NCBI GenBank assembly: GCA_026770585.1
Contig: MU646836.1
Span: 170,210-192,412 of the forward strand
DNA length: 22,203 bases
Reading direction: 5' to 3'
Source of the DNA: Baffinella frigidus
Taxonomy: Eukaryota > Cryptophyceae > Cryptomonadales > Baffinellaceae
Of this stretch, positions 19,948 to 22,061 are shown one piece after another. How positions within the stretch are numbered: the stretch's first letter is position 1; each line of letters opens with the position of its first letter. The position numbers and the translations under genes are program-made. The notes under the pieces were generated by a model, which saw nothing but the letters and a program-made list of their open reading frames with translations, was not told the DNA's origin and did no database searches.

Positions 19948-22047
19948 AAAAGAGACAGAGACAGAGAGATAGAGAGCATCTCGCGGGGTCGGAATCAGGC
20001 CTGGGACAATCGTCGCTCCCGATCCAAGCGAGACAGAGAGCGTGTGCTGCGCCGTCCACGTGCACGCCTGCGTCAGGGTTTACGGTTCAGCGTTTCGGGC
20101 GTCGGGTTTCGGGATCCGGGTCCAAGGTTCAGGGTTTCGAGTTTCGAGGTGCGGGTTTTGGGTTTCGGGTTTTGGGTCGGAGGTCCAGAGGTGAGGGTGT
20201 AAACCGGGTCGACGCCGACAGCTGAGAGGGGGGCGATGTTCGAAGCACACGGCACGGCGCCCGAACCAGACGTTTTCTGGTCGAACACCACCAGAATCTG
20301 CGAAGCCAAGGGCCCATCCCGCGTTATTCGAGCGTTCGTTCTCAGGAAAGGCCCCTCAGGTGGGGGGTGGGGGAATCTGGTGGAGCCGGGCGGAGGCTAA
20401 AGGCGGCAAGAAGGGATGGGAAGACCTTGGAGCCAATTGCGTTGAATGTCGCTGAAGAGAGGCGCGGCGCACGGTGGTACGTCATCTGCTTTCGGGGTTC
20501 GGGTTTAGGGTTTAGGGTTCTGGGTTTTGGGTTTTGAGTTTCGGGTTCAGGGTTTGGGGTGTAGGGTTTAGGGTTTAGGGTTTAGGGTTTAGGGTTTAGG
20601 GTTTGGGGTTTGGGGTTACCGTGACATACACCGCCTGCGTCGCGTCCGCAGCCAGCATCACCCTTAGCCGTGCGCGCACCTCCGTGCTCCCTTCATCCGT
20701 GGATGCGGGGAGGGTGACGACCACCGTGAATCCGTCAGCGGCCCCGGCACCCGTCGCGGCTGTGACGGTGGCGGAGACGCCGCCCACGTCCGCCGAAAAG
20801 GAGGACGCAATGGAGGAGGAGGGGAACCCCGTGATTAGCACCGAACAGGAGGTGCCCCCCTCGAGCGGCGCCGCGCACCCGGATAGACACGCCCCGGCGA
20901 GGCCCACGGCTGTCACGACGAACTCCACTTCGGCTGCGGAGCCGGCGGCCGAAGCGTGCTCGATGCGGAGCGTCGCGAGTCCAGCTGTCGTGGCTGGAGT
21001 CGTAAACGCCGCCGCAGCGTACCGCGTGTCCGCGTAGATGAGCGCGGAGCTTGCCACGGGAATGCCCCCGAGGGTGATCACCAGGTCCGCGATCGAGGAG
21101 ATTGGCGGGAAGCCTGCGAGGTGCACCTGCTTCAGGGTTTAGGGATTAAGGTTTAGGGTGTAGGGATTAGGGTGTTGGGTTCAGCCTGCGAGCGCGCCCC
21201 ACTCGGTCTACCAGGAAAAAGGTGTGTACCGCGAAAAGGCGTGTACAGCATATTTTACAGTGATATAACTACACGCACAGCACGTTGATGGTACAAAACG
21301 GGACGCGCGGGAGGGACGGGACCTGCACGGCGGTGCCGCCTGTCGCGGGGCCTTCGCCAGGGGACAGCCGCCGCACCTCCGGCGTCGCGCCCACCACTTG
21401 CACCTGCTTCCGCGTTCAGATTTTAGGGTTTGGGGTTGAGGGTTTGGGATGTGGGGTTTGGAGTTTGACAGCAGGGGTGTGGGGTTAGGGTTGAGGGTTG
21501 AGAGTTGAGGGTCGAACCGTGCCCCCGAGGGGTTTTAGGGTATGGAGTTTAGGATTTAGGTTTAGGGGTGAGTGGAGGGTGTACCGTCGCTGCGGCGGAG
21601 AGCTCGGCGGAAGTGAAGCCGGGCAGGGGCGTCGTCGGTGCGAACGTCATCGTCAGGTTGCCTGCCGTGGCAGTGTTATGTGCAGGGGGGGCGAACCCCT
21701 CTCTACAAACATGGGTAACTCTGGGGAGGAGAGGCAACCTTGGGGGAGGGGGGGCAGGGGGGGGGGTTGTTATATATTGAGGGGGGAGCGCTTCCACAGC
21801 GCCCAGAAAACGAGAACTGCATTTTGAGTGTGACCTGAGATGGCACGCGAAGGGTGCCATGTCAAGCGAGCTACGGCGGGCTGTCGTGTTGCCCAAGGCG
21901 GGGAAGATCAGATGAGGGGCACCGCAGGGGCAACCTTTGGGGAGAAGGAGGACCGGATTCGGACGACGGCGGGACGCTGACGAGGACGGACAGCTCCCAT
22001 GAATTGAGGCTCATGACCTTGATGCGCGGGGCGGAGTCGGACGTGCC
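2462..22047 (-). CDS. Split gene, 5'-incomplete: IPT/REJ/GPS multidomain membrane protein (polycystin/REJ-like)
   Basis: This is the gene-level entry; exons follow one by one. About 61 short minus-strand islands read as one chain when spliced at AG acceptors and mostly GT donors. Domain order is IPT/TIG-like, Ig/REJ-like modules, Ala-rich GAIN-like stem, GPS-like Cys motif, a transmembrane helix, further hydrophobic segments, then a charged tail ending in a TGA at 2464-2462. In known families this order (REJ before GPS before membrane helices) is that of polycystin-1 and sperm receptor for egg jelly, surface proteins of the plasma or ciliary membrane. Function and ligand are not shown by the sequence. 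The channel-forming C-terminal helices of polycystins were not found. The gene starts beyond the right edge. It could be a pseudogene, but roughly 2,040 codons with compatible phases argue against that. Confidence 0.75.
2967..3036. repeat. Imperfect inverted repeat in last intron
   Basis: The arm at 2967-2991 pairs with 3013-3036 with a few mismatches around a 21-nt loop. One arm carries the TTTGTACCAGG word also found in the introner-like elements. Confidence 0.6.
3052..3355 (-). CDS. Exon 59 (charged tail)
   Basis: 101 codons plus one base, acceptor CCGAGCAG, donor GGAG|GTCTAT. It begins GKKKASMFDTSDEAERQPAQ, contains KDEDTKDKMEAWMS and LYILPGDAESAEVDTGASK, and ends LVLPALPHG. Hydrophilic, no domain recognised. 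Confidence 0.82.
3481..3534 (-). CDS. Exon 58
   Basis: 18 codons, AGGVGMAAGLLRGKLAQA, phase 0 to 0, acceptor TGTCGCAG, donor GCG|GTTCAT. The preceding intron carries a long CT tract on the sense strand, a strong polypyrimidine tract. Confidence 0.75.
3538..3640 (+). repeat. GA-rich microsatellite
   Basis: Degenerate GAGA/GAGCGA sequence in the intron before exon 58; CT-rich in the sense of the gene, directly next to its acceptor. Confidence 0.85.
3751..3861 (-). CDS. Exon 57 (KFWAGMKHRT helix)
   Basis: 37 codons, phase 0 to 0, acceptor GAAAGCAG, consensus-like donor TTG|GTAAAC. It reads ENKHDKFWAGMKHRTISMPV then LQMENTKGVPALLKAGL. A basic, aromatic amphipathic helix, perhaps membrane-apposed. 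Confidence 0.82.
4045..4104 (-). CDS. Exon 56
   Basis: 20 codons, phase 0 to 0, acceptor CCCCGCAG, donor GAG|GTTTGC. It reads TTGWFDTVTMEKVEEEAECE and runs straight into ENKHDKFWAGMK of exon 57, an uninterrupted charged helix. Confidence 0.8.
4232..4486 (-). CDS. Exon 55 (AGPS/PEAG repeats)
   Basis: 85 codons, phase 0 to 0, acceptor CTCGCAG, donor GAG|GTTTTG. It holds three imperfect repeats around PEAGLTVSQAGPS and PEAGRNASQAGPS, then EEGVVIDYGLSMCGEGEG and IYQANAMRLFE. Similar PEAG/AGPS words occur in exon 44. Confidence 0.75.
4581..4610 (-). CDS. Exon 54 (30-nt micro-exon)
   Basis: Ten codons, LTPWGSWYNP, phase 0 to 0, acceptor TTCTCAAG, donor CCC|GTCAAC. A different, longer open frame overlaps (VDTLGFVVQPRQ), which fits only if another acceptor is used. 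Confidence 0.45.
4828..4895 (-). CDS. Exon 53
   Basis: Acceptor AATTGCAG, donor TCG|GTGCCC. It reads LSEIEELAANPVNKIGNPLS then PS after a split Glu. A short acidic helix in the tail. Confidence 0.7.
4941..4967 (-). CDS. Exon 52 (27-nt micro-exon)
   Basis: After a split Glu it reads ALTSIPES, acceptor CGATGCAG, donor TCGG|GTGGTG. It connects LLPK of exon 51 to ELSEIEELAAN of exon 53 with both split codons correct. A longer upstream start is open but breaks phase. Confidence 0.5.
4968..5479 (-). other. Intron between exons 51 and 52, telomere-like
   Basis: 512 nt, of which 5085-5425 is degenerate CCCTAAA on the sense strand. No further coding island seen; 5000-5080 is unremarkable. Confidence 0.7.
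5480..5585 (-). CDS. Exon 51
   Basis: 35 codons plus one base, acceptor TCGAAACAG, donor AAAG|GTCAGC. It reads RDEGENPARLSSTPPLASGP, then an Ala/Leu/Pro stretch ending ALLPK. Confidence 0.68.
5705..5824 (-). CDS. Exon 50 (acidic and Lys/Gly-rich tail)
   Basis: 40 codons, phase 0 to 0, acceptor GAGCGCAG, donor CAG|GTAGAG. It begins EEEEEKKVGGSIPGEKDTSG and ends SIHALIQRVPTQ. On the plus strand the Glu run is a CTC/TCC microsatellite. Confidence 0.72.
6111..6262 (-). CDS. Exon 49 (disordered Pro/Ala/Glu segment)
   Basis: 50 codons plus two bases, acceptor CACGGCAG, donor ACG|GTATGT. It reads ASREDASSLPPHDVPETPPA, then an Ala/Gly-rich run ending QALENTT. Cytoplasmic tail. Confidence 0.7.
6450..6513 (-). 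CDS. Exon 48 (next to introner-like repeat)
   Basis: 21 codons plus one base. Its acceptor CCCGGCAG lies 14 nt from the repeat at 6528-6613. In the only phase-compatible frame it reads APRAIAAPSATASRLPLLWR then T, Ala/Pro-rich. Another frame is open too, so identity is weaker. Confidence 0.5.
6528..6613. mobile_element. Introner-like short element, copy 1
   Basis: Bounded by perfect 10-bp inverted repeats, AGTTGACTGA and TCAGTCAACT. Body shared with 11841-11938 and 15721-15802 (GCCGCGC, AGTGTGGACGTG, TACACACGCTGCC). It ends 14 nt from the acceptor of exon 48. Confidence 0.75.
6850..6966 (-). CDS. Exon 47 (third hydrophobic segment)
   Basis: Joined to exon 46 it forms TLAVALLIAFVTSPSAVFYA, a candidate membrane helix, then a polar region with RDPRFPAGPWSS. 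Acceptor TTTCAGAG; donor GAA|GTCCGT (or CG|GTGGGA eight bases earlier). Confidence 0.55.
7023..7118 (-). CDS. Exon 46 (hydrophobic segment)
   Basis: 32 codons, phase 0 to 0, acceptor CCCCGCAG, donor CTC|GTCAAG. It reads ATLLTCALSITSTRFSGTLT, a Thr-rich loop, then SGTLAVAL, which continues into LIAFVTSPSAVF of exon 47. Confidence 0.6.
7212..7250 (-). CDS. Exon 45 (start of second hydrophobic segment)
   Basis: Acceptor CAGCGTCAG. It reads RPHMLRIVPLLYP, ending at a GTGTCG donor, and joins ATLLTCALSI of exon 46 to make one hydrophobic stretch. The frame continues open to about 7130, so a longer exon is possible. Confidence 0.5.
7442..7468 (-). CDS. Exon 44b (possible 27-nt micro-exon)
   Basis: Nine codons, SLFDRVGNS, phase 0 to 0, acceptor TCGTCGGAG, donor TCG|GTGGTC. 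It would join HGWQ of exon 44 to RPHMLRIV of exon 45. The neighbours also join directly in frame, so it may be skipped or unreal. Confidence 0.35.
7509..7784 (-). CDS. Exon 44 (Pro/Ala/Glu-rich linker)
   Basis: 92 codons, phase 0 to 0, acceptor CCCTACAG, donor CAG|GTCCGT. It begins GGVRDGDDEWGPPQSDARAP, contains repeated A-P-E-A-x-x-S and A-G-P-S-Y units, and ends NALAHHLSIHGWQ. Disordered cytoplasmic linker, then a short ordered helix. The start could instead be 7742. Confidence 0.72.
7898..7957 (-). CDS. Exon 43
   Basis: 20 codons, phase 0 to 0, acceptor GCGATCAG, donor AAG|GTGTGT. It reads FLVADEDRVFSFVNLLTNGK. An alternative acceptor at 7964 adds DQ but changes phase. Confidence 0.65.
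8095..8134 (-). CDS. Exon 42 (end uncertain)
   Basis: Acceptor CTCTCGCAG following the GGGGTCT array. It reads LNLVDRSRVNNFK up to a GTCCAC donor; a second GTCCAC six bases on is equally good. It should be cytoplasmic, just after helix 1. Confidence 0.6.
8151..8275 (+). repeat. Pure GGGGTCT tandem array
   Basis: Twelve perfect GGGGTCT units to 8234, then GGGGTTT/GGGGTTC variants. It fills the intron before exon 42 and is G-quadruplex-prone on plus. Confidence 0.95.
8408..8530 (-). CDS. Exon 41 (transmembrane helix 1)
   Basis: Acceptor CCCGTGCAG, donor AG|GTCCGC. After the split Arg it reads YTMSVQAGGS and then the hydrophobic run FMFLWGLILAILPLIFFGVS, about 21 residues, followed by ARLYLAFSC. 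This is the clearest membrane span in the window, placed immediately after the GPS as in polycystins and adhesion receptors. Confidence 0.88.
8973..9079 (-). CDS. Exon 40 (GPS end and pre-membrane segment)
   Basis: 35 codons plus two bases; acceptor GAGAGCAG, donor AG|GTTCCC. It opens VMCACSRAGFVAVVWERPPE and ends WEAPYGWF. C-x-C followed by an aromatic and Val run is the end of a GPS motif. The cleavage tripeptide HL(S/T) is absent (SRA instead), so self-cleavage is not expected. Confidence 0.8.
9222..9249 (-). CDS. Exon 39 (28-nt micro-exon of GPS)
   Basis: Preceded by a pyrimidine-rich acceptor TCTCCTCCAG; ends CAG|GTACGG. It encodes VSILCETGQ and supplies the second Cys of the GPS-like motif. 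A longer version starting at 9289 is open, but breaks phase with exon 38. Confidence 0.55.
9263..9320. repeat. Perfect 14-bp inverted repeat near GPS acceptor
   Basis: TTTTTTCGATGTGA (9263-9276) and TCACATCGAAAAAA (9307-9320) with a 30-nt loop, 13 nt upstream of exon 39 in the sense of the gene. Confidence 0.85.
9385..10080 (+). repeat. Long degenerate telomere-like tract
   Basis: About 700 nt of TTTAGGG/TTACGGTTGAGGG variants, with a small unique island at 9640-9720, filling the intron inside the GPS coding region. Confidence 0.85.
10086..10190 (-). CDS. Exon 38 (first half of GPS-like motif)
   Basis: Acceptor TAACCGCAG, donor TT|GTAAAT. After a split codon it reads CVMLEEDGQIGRRADLSSSA, then a linker ending DNVVN. 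This matches the first Cys segment of a GPS motif, although the usual W-D/W-x-x-x-G-C positions are missing. Confidence 0.6.
10191..10726 (-). other. Intron between exons 37 and 38, with open frames
   Basis: 536 nt. Contains a partial copy of the exon 38 start (10272-10296) and an open stretch VVSDFLAECFAASEP near 10480-10524 that could be an unplaced exon, but its phase fits neither neighbour. Confidence 0.4.
10727..10770 (-). CDS. Exon 37 (donor uncertain)
   Basis: Acceptor CGAATGCAG. It reads VAQAVAEKQFERKL, a charged helix. The frame stays open well beyond; I end it at CA|GTTTAT because that phase fits the Cys exon at 10190. A longer exon to about 10631 is possible. Confidence 0.5.
10843..10902 (-). 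CDS. Exon 36
   Basis: 20 codons, phase 0 to 0, acceptor TCTCGTGCAG, donor CCG|GTACAC. It reads DMCLSITQGIIIRPDVSDPP, a strand followed by a Pro-rich turn. Confidence 0.75.
11110..11172 (-). CDS. Exon 35
   Basis: 21 codons, phase 0 to 0, acceptor CTCAACCAG, donor TGG|GTGAGA, one of the few near-consensus donors. It reads MKEAPQVPNGEMLTEGGVAV then W. Confidence 0.72.
11200..11505 (+). repeat. Telomere-like intron tract
   Basis: GGGTTTC units at 11239-11276, then TTTAGGG variants, with a 25-nt direct repeat (TTTTGTGGGTAATAGTTCA) at about 11393-11432. Confidence 0.8.
11511..11567 (-). CDS. Exon 34
   Basis: 19 codons, phase 0 to 0, acceptor CTTCTCGCAG, donor CAA|GTACCA. It reads VSVTLPETVINGLTVSVLQ, two beta strands of the pre-GPS region. 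Confidence 0.78.
11655..11750 (-). repeat. Shared intron-start segment, copy 2
   Basis: Partner of 21256-21320, located just inside the intron after exon 33. ATAACTACATG occurs twice here, in a 29-bp tandem unit. Confidence 0.6.
11762..11830 (-). CDS. Exon 33 (at introner-like repeat)
   Basis: 23 codons, phase 0 to 0. Its acceptor GCATCGGCAG is identical to that of exon 22 and abuts the repeat at 11841-11938. It reads ASLAVLRGDGVDCAVSQSLF then GGS; the next intron base pair is a GTGTCG donor. Confidence 0.65.
11841..11938. mobile_element. Introner-like short element, copy 2
   Basis: Same body as copies 1 and 3, with a 12-bp internal duplication (GTGGACGTGACA twice). The right terminus is intact, the left decayed (ACTTCACTCA). 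Ten nt (CTGCCGATGC) separate it from exon 33. Confidence 0.75.
12314..12404 (-). CDS. Exon 32 (DGEAPF motif)
   Basis: Acceptor CGCAACAG, donor CAG|GTCACT. After a split Arg it reads ALVKSMEKIAGRYADGMVDG, then EAPFNMLTPQ. The change from helix to a G-E-A-P strand marks entry into the beta part of a GAIN-like domain. Confidence 0.82.
12563..12720 (+). repeat. GGGTCGA/GGGTCAA heptamer array
   Basis: About fifteen seven-base units, dominated by GGGTCGA, between exons 31 and 32. Confidence 0.9.
12722..12812 (-). CDS. Exon 31
   Basis: Acceptor AACCCCAG, donor CCG|GTCCTG (phase 2). It reads SLEVAVALAANLVESMKIEN then IQNRKDFNI. A long amphipathic helix of the stem region. Confidence 0.78.
13010..13125 (+). 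repeat. TTGGTGT heptamer array
   Basis: About fifteen units of GTGTTTG/GTATTTG in the intron between exons 30 and 31; long Val/Phe/Gly/Cys frames across it are artefacts. Confidence 0.95.
13227..13293 (-). CDS. Exon 30
   Basis: Acceptor TGGAGCAG, donor GGAG|GTAACC. It reads VGYCALVLSAAAILMSMEDV and QG. The hydrophobic run is short and lies before the GPS, so I read it as a buried helix rather than a membrane span. Confidence 0.72.
13404..13497. other. AT-rich island
   Basis: ATATATACATACATTTATG-type sequence, extreme against the GC-rich exons, in the intron following exon 29. Confidence 0.85.
13537..13602 (-). CDS. Exon 29
   Basis: 22 codons, phase 0 to 0, acceptor CACCACAG, donor TCG|GTGCGC. 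It reads AAAALSSVARLTSTPEEIDP then DS. It is partly duplicated 150 bp upstream in the transcript (13711-13797). Confidence 0.82.
13561..13647 (-). repeat. Tandem duplication, unit with functional exon 29
   Basis: 87 bp matching 13711-13797. Includes 42 bases of exon 29, its acceptor and a TCCAATTGC word in the intron. Confidence 0.85.
13711..13797 (-). pseudogene. Truncated copy of exon 29
   Basis: The acceptor CACACACAG is kept and the copy reads AAAALSSVARLT, then leaves the homology and meets TAA four codons later (TFTPT then stop). No donor follows, so inclusion would truncate the protein. Confidence 0.8.
13981..14056 (-). CDS. Exon 28 (start uncertain)
   Basis: Ends at a good donor, ACG|GTAACT, phase 0. 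Its last part reads LITQVNAATAGALSART, which continues helically into AAAALSSVARLT of exon 29. The acceptor is unresolved: starts at 14056 or 14018 are possible, neither matching the chosen end of exon 27. Confidence 0.45.
14092..14340. repeat. AATGGCTCCAATG minirepeats
   Basis: Copies at about 14101, 14126, 14252 and 14313-14342. Each is near-palindromic (TTGGAGCCATT on the other strand). The same word occurs in exon 60 and near 20430. Confidence 0.7.
14344..14403 (-). CDS. Exon 27 (boundaries uncertain)
   Basis: Reads AAESTVTSLDAARRRALSLP, a clear amphipathic helix. Acceptor GGTGCTGCAG; a second acceptor 9 nt upstream (start 14412) adds VLQ in the same phase. The GTGGAG donor is a guess: the frame stays open for another 110 codons, and phase does not match exon 28. 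Confidence 0.55.
14740..14781 (-). CDS. Exon 26
   Basis: 14 codons, AAFDRMVALGKKSQ, phase 0 to 0, acceptor GTGAACCAG, donor CAG|GTAGTT. An amphipathic helix continuing exon 25. Confidence 0.75.
14916..14987 (-). CDS. Exon 25 (start of Ala-rich helical stem)
   Basis: 24 codons, phase 0 to 0, acceptor GAAAACAG, donor AAG|GTAAAC. It reads VSVAAASQNASAADAEESGF then LNAK. From here composition changes from beta-type to Ala/Glu/Leu-rich, suggesting helices of a GAIN-like domain. Confidence 0.8.
15179..15255 (-). CDS. Exon 24 (VRISNALGG strand)
   Basis: Acceptor GCTCGCAG, donor ACG|GTACAA. After a split Asp it reads GSYFAAVRISNALGGHTLSN and QAPIT. The x-V-R-I-S-N-A-L-G-G strand is a domain-closing strand like those of PKD repeats. 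Confidence 0.8.
15392..15439 (-). CDS. Exon 23
   Basis: Acceptor CACTGCAG, donor GCAG|GTCTTC, phase 1 in and out. It reads WTAPSYATAFSFILA after the split Ala codon. It joins to DGSYFAAV of exon 24. Confidence 0.65.
15623..15710 (-). CDS. Exon 22 (ELPLEYSFG motif)
   Basis: 29 codons plus one base, acceptor GCATCGGCAG at the edge of an introner-like repeat (15721-15802). It reads ACGSWASEELPLEYSFGIEA and then GFSFNAATA. The D/E-L-P-L-x-Y-x-F strand is typical of the REJ region's later part. Confidence 0.8.
15721..15802. mobile_element. Introner-like short element, copy 3
   Basis: Left terminus AGTTGACTGA intact, right terminus shortened. The same ten nt as copy 2, CTGCCGATGC, separate it from exon 22, so the splice acceptor itself is shared with copy 2. 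Confidence 0.75.
15977..16035 (-). CDS. Exon 21
   Basis: Acceptor CAAACCAG, donor CAG|GTCCCC. After the split Gly codon it reads LCSPFPSAGDAYTTEFTQ. It joins ACGSWASEELPLEYSFG of exon 22. Confidence 0.7.
16305..16352 (-). CDS. Exon 20
   Basis: 15 codons with split Gly codons at both ends, reading SGATATELTLALPPS. The acceptor CTCAAAAG was chosen because the nearer GGCAG breaks phase. Donor AGCG|GTCACC. It continues the strand that begins in exon 19. Confidence 0.7.
16470..16571 (-). CDS. Exon 19 (REJ closing strands, TPGASYTITL)
   Basis: Acceptor TTCCGCAG, donor AGCG|GTACAT, phase 1 in and out. It contains SLVINLASALSQASLTPGA followed by SYTITLRVVSPTS. T-P-G-A-S-Y-T-I-T-L is the most recognisable REJ-type closing strand in the window. 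Confidence 0.88.
16700..16811 (-). CDS. Exon 18
   Basis: Acceptor AAGCGCAG, donor TCCG|GTTCAA, 37 codons plus one base. It reads GTTDAGDATLAWAISGSGLT, then a Ser/Thr/Leu-rich strand ending SPTGAS. The T-L-A-W-A-I-S-G core resembles the Trp strand of REJ repeats. Confidence 0.8.
17001..17128 (-). CDS. Exon 17
   Basis: Acceptor TTGAACCAG, donor GAG|GTACCC. Two bases complete a Gly codon, then PGTNGNRNAPNRYRLGALAE and ASVSVSRKSISAARVVFE. The second half is a plausible strand pair; the first part is polar and less certain, so a shorter exon is possible. Confidence 0.65.
17315..17375 (-). CDS. Exon 16
   Basis: 20 codons plus one base, acceptor CCCTCTAG, donor GACG|GTCTAG. It reads VVVTKSGRVAEASVTLPLED. 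Joined to exon 15 this gives AFTVVVTKSGR, the last strand of the domain. Confidence 0.8.
17480..17567 (-). CDS. Exon 15 (REJ closing strands)
   Basis: Acceptor AACGCAG, donor ACG|GTAAAC. It reads GVLALPSTNEIRVDLSALSL and then AASPGVAFT. The LPS...IRVDL...SPGVAFTV pattern equals the closing strands of REJ modules seen in exons 10 and 19. Confidence 0.85.
17717..17744 (-). CDS. Exon 14 (28-nt micro-exon)
   Basis: Flanked by AAACCAG and donor GTAATC. Enters phase 1, leaves phase 2, and encodes only GSPCRLLSS with split codons at both ends. It bridges exon 13 (CALSD) and exon 15 (GVLALPS) in frame; without it the two do not join in frame. Confidence 0.6.
17987..18049 (-). CDS. Exon 13 (Trp/Cys strand of PKD/REJ repeat)
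   Basis: Phase 1 in and out; acceptor TTAAACAG, donor GACG|GTCAAC. It reads GGGACPDALLSFLWTCALSD. The L-x-x-x-W-x-C core is the expected partner strand to the DPD motif of exon 12. Confidence 0.8.
18185..18251 (-). CDS. Exon 12 (LDASASSDPD motif)
   Basis: 22 codons plus one base, acceptor AACGCAG. It reads VSRDSGSLALDASASSDPD followed by VCP. The L-D-A-S-x-S-x-D-P-D motif is the hallmark of PKD/REJ-type domains. Joined to exon 11 it gives GGARTVSRDSGSLALDASAS. Confidence 0.88.
18476..18565 (-). CDS. Exon 11 (inter-domain strand, IAGGARTV)
   Basis: 30 codons, phase 0 to 0, acceptor GGAGGCAG, donor ACG|GTAAAC. It reads LASGESSTASQIFSVTSSPL and then SAVIAGGART. The S-P-L-x-A-x-I-x-G-G segment introduces a PKD/REJ-type repeat that continues in exon 12. 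Confidence 0.8.
18676..18945 (+). repeat. GGGTTCC/GGGTTTC heptamer array
   Basis: Nearly 40 units, often in alternating pairs (TTTC,TTTC,TTCC,TTCC), between exons 10 and 11. Long RVSGFGFRV and NPKPETRNP frames are by-products. Confidence 0.95.
18962..19085 (-). CDS. Exon 10 (REJ strand pair)
   Basis: 41 codons plus one base; acceptor CAACCCAG and consensus donor CAG|GTGCGT. After the split Glu it reads ISVGAAYSEANVILSGSSEE and then LPPHTLAPSTIYHVRLLG. The L-P-P-x-x-L-A-P-x-x-x-Y-x-V-x-L pattern is the closing strand pair of a REJ module. Confidence 0.85.
19210..19619 (-). CDS. Exon 9 (REJ-type domain)
   Basis: 136 codons, second longest exon. Acceptor TTCGTGCAG. It opens APVLRVVGANEVGSCDTAH and continues to LTFVWG: a Pro/Val strand, a G-x-C-D motif and an aromatic-Val-Trp strand, the pattern of REJ/PKD-like domains. 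A second copy of the pattern follows (ATYSACASDAAAALTYTWE). It ends phase 2 at TGGGA|GTACCA, and the Glu codon is completed by exon 10. Confidence 0.85.
19702..19805 (-). CDS. Exon 8
   Basis: Enters phase 1 after GAAGCAG and leaves phase 0 at CAG|GTCTGC. It reads SILGFIGTTLSSANKVSSHA, then a Ser/Thr-rich strand ending RPTFSQ, which joins APVLRVVG of exon 9. It is the end of one module leading into the REJ Cys motif. Confidence 0.75.
19863..19978 (+). repeat. GA/GAAA microsatellite
   Basis: GAGA then seven GAAA units, in the intron between exons 7 and 8, just after the suspected GC donor. Confidence 0.9.
20001..20067 (-). CDS. Exon 7 (ACTW motif; possible GC donor)
   Basis: Starts after GACGCAG with ACTWTAQHTLSVSLGSGATI. 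To meet the phase of exon 8 it should end at CCAG followed by GCCTGA, a GC-AG intron, giving IVPG joined to SILGF. No phase-compatible GT donor follows before the GA microsatellite. The boundary is inferred; the body of the exon is firm. Confidence 0.65.
20205..20297 (-). CDS. Exon 6 (strand and Cys turn of REJ-type module)
   Basis: 31 codons between acceptor CTTCGCAG and donor CCG|GTTTAC, phase 0 to 0. It contains ILVVFDQKTSGSGAVPC, a beta strand followed by a Gly/Ser turn and a Cys. I infer that this Cys pairs with the one in exon 7 (ACTW). Confidence 0.7.
20426..20485 (-). CDS. Exon 5
   Basis: 20 codons, phase 0 to 0, acceptor AAAGCAG, donor AAG|GTCTTC. It reads MTYHRAPRLSSATFNAIGSK and continues directly into ILVVFDQKTSG of exon 6, restoring an alternating strand pattern (A-T-F-N-A / I-L-V-V-F-D) that neither exon has alone. 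Confidence 0.65.
20480..20612 (+). repeat. Telomere-like tract with perfect TTTAGGG run
   Basis: Degenerate repeat followed by six to seven perfect TTTAGGG units at 20563-20606, filling the short intron between exons 4 and 5. Confidence 0.9.
20620..21126 (-). CDS. Exon 4 (rest of IPT/TIG domain plus a second related domain)
   Basis: This is the longest exon, 169 codons, phase 0 to 0, from acceptor GAAGCAG to donor ACG|GTAACC. It opens with VHLAGFPPISSIADLVITLG, completing the IPT fold begun in exon 3. Midway is a Cys-rich turn, CLSGCAAPLEGGTSC, followed by a GFPSSS turn and an ADVGGVSATV strand: a second IPT-like unit starting with GGT. No hydrophobic helix is present, so the region is extracellular. 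Confidence 0.85.
21256..21320 (-). repeat. Shared intron-start segment, copy 1
   Basis: The start of the intron after exon 3 shares GGTACAAAACG-GACGCGCGGG and a TATAACTACA word with 11655-11750. Confidence 0.6.
21323..21403 (-). CDS. Exon 3 (N-terminal half of IPT/TIG domain)
   Basis: 27 codons, phase 0 at both ends, acceptor GAAGCAG, donor GTCCCG. The segment PEVRRLSPGEGPATGGTAVQ is a clear IPT/TIG signature: a Pro-x-Val strand, then S-P-x-x-G-P-x-x-GGT. It joins in frame to VHLAGFPP of exon 4, which supplies the expected GF turn. This splice within a domain is the best support for the exon model at this end. Confidence 0.8.
21585..21661 (-). CDS. Exon 2 (extracellular beta domain)
   Basis: Enters phase 1 after acceptor ACGGCAG, so its first two bases complete a Gly codon. 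It reads NLTMTFAPTTPLPGFTSAEL and ends ACG|GTACAC at phase 0. The FAPTTPLPG segment is a beta-strand/turn typical of large algal surface proteins. The donor context ACG|GTA recurs in many exons here. Confidence 0.65.
21954..22047 (-). CDS. Exon 1 of window (IPT-like strand region)
   Basis: Acceptor CACCCAG precedes GGC at 22047. The exon reads GTSDSAPRIKVMSLNSWELS and continues into a Val/Ser-rich strand; it ends phase 1 at a GTCCTC donor. The pattern resembles the VVVTLPAST strand of exon 4, suggesting a repeated extracellular beta domain. Upstream exons must lie outside the window. Confidence 0.55.
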
Positions 22048-22061
22048 CTGGGTGGGTTGGA

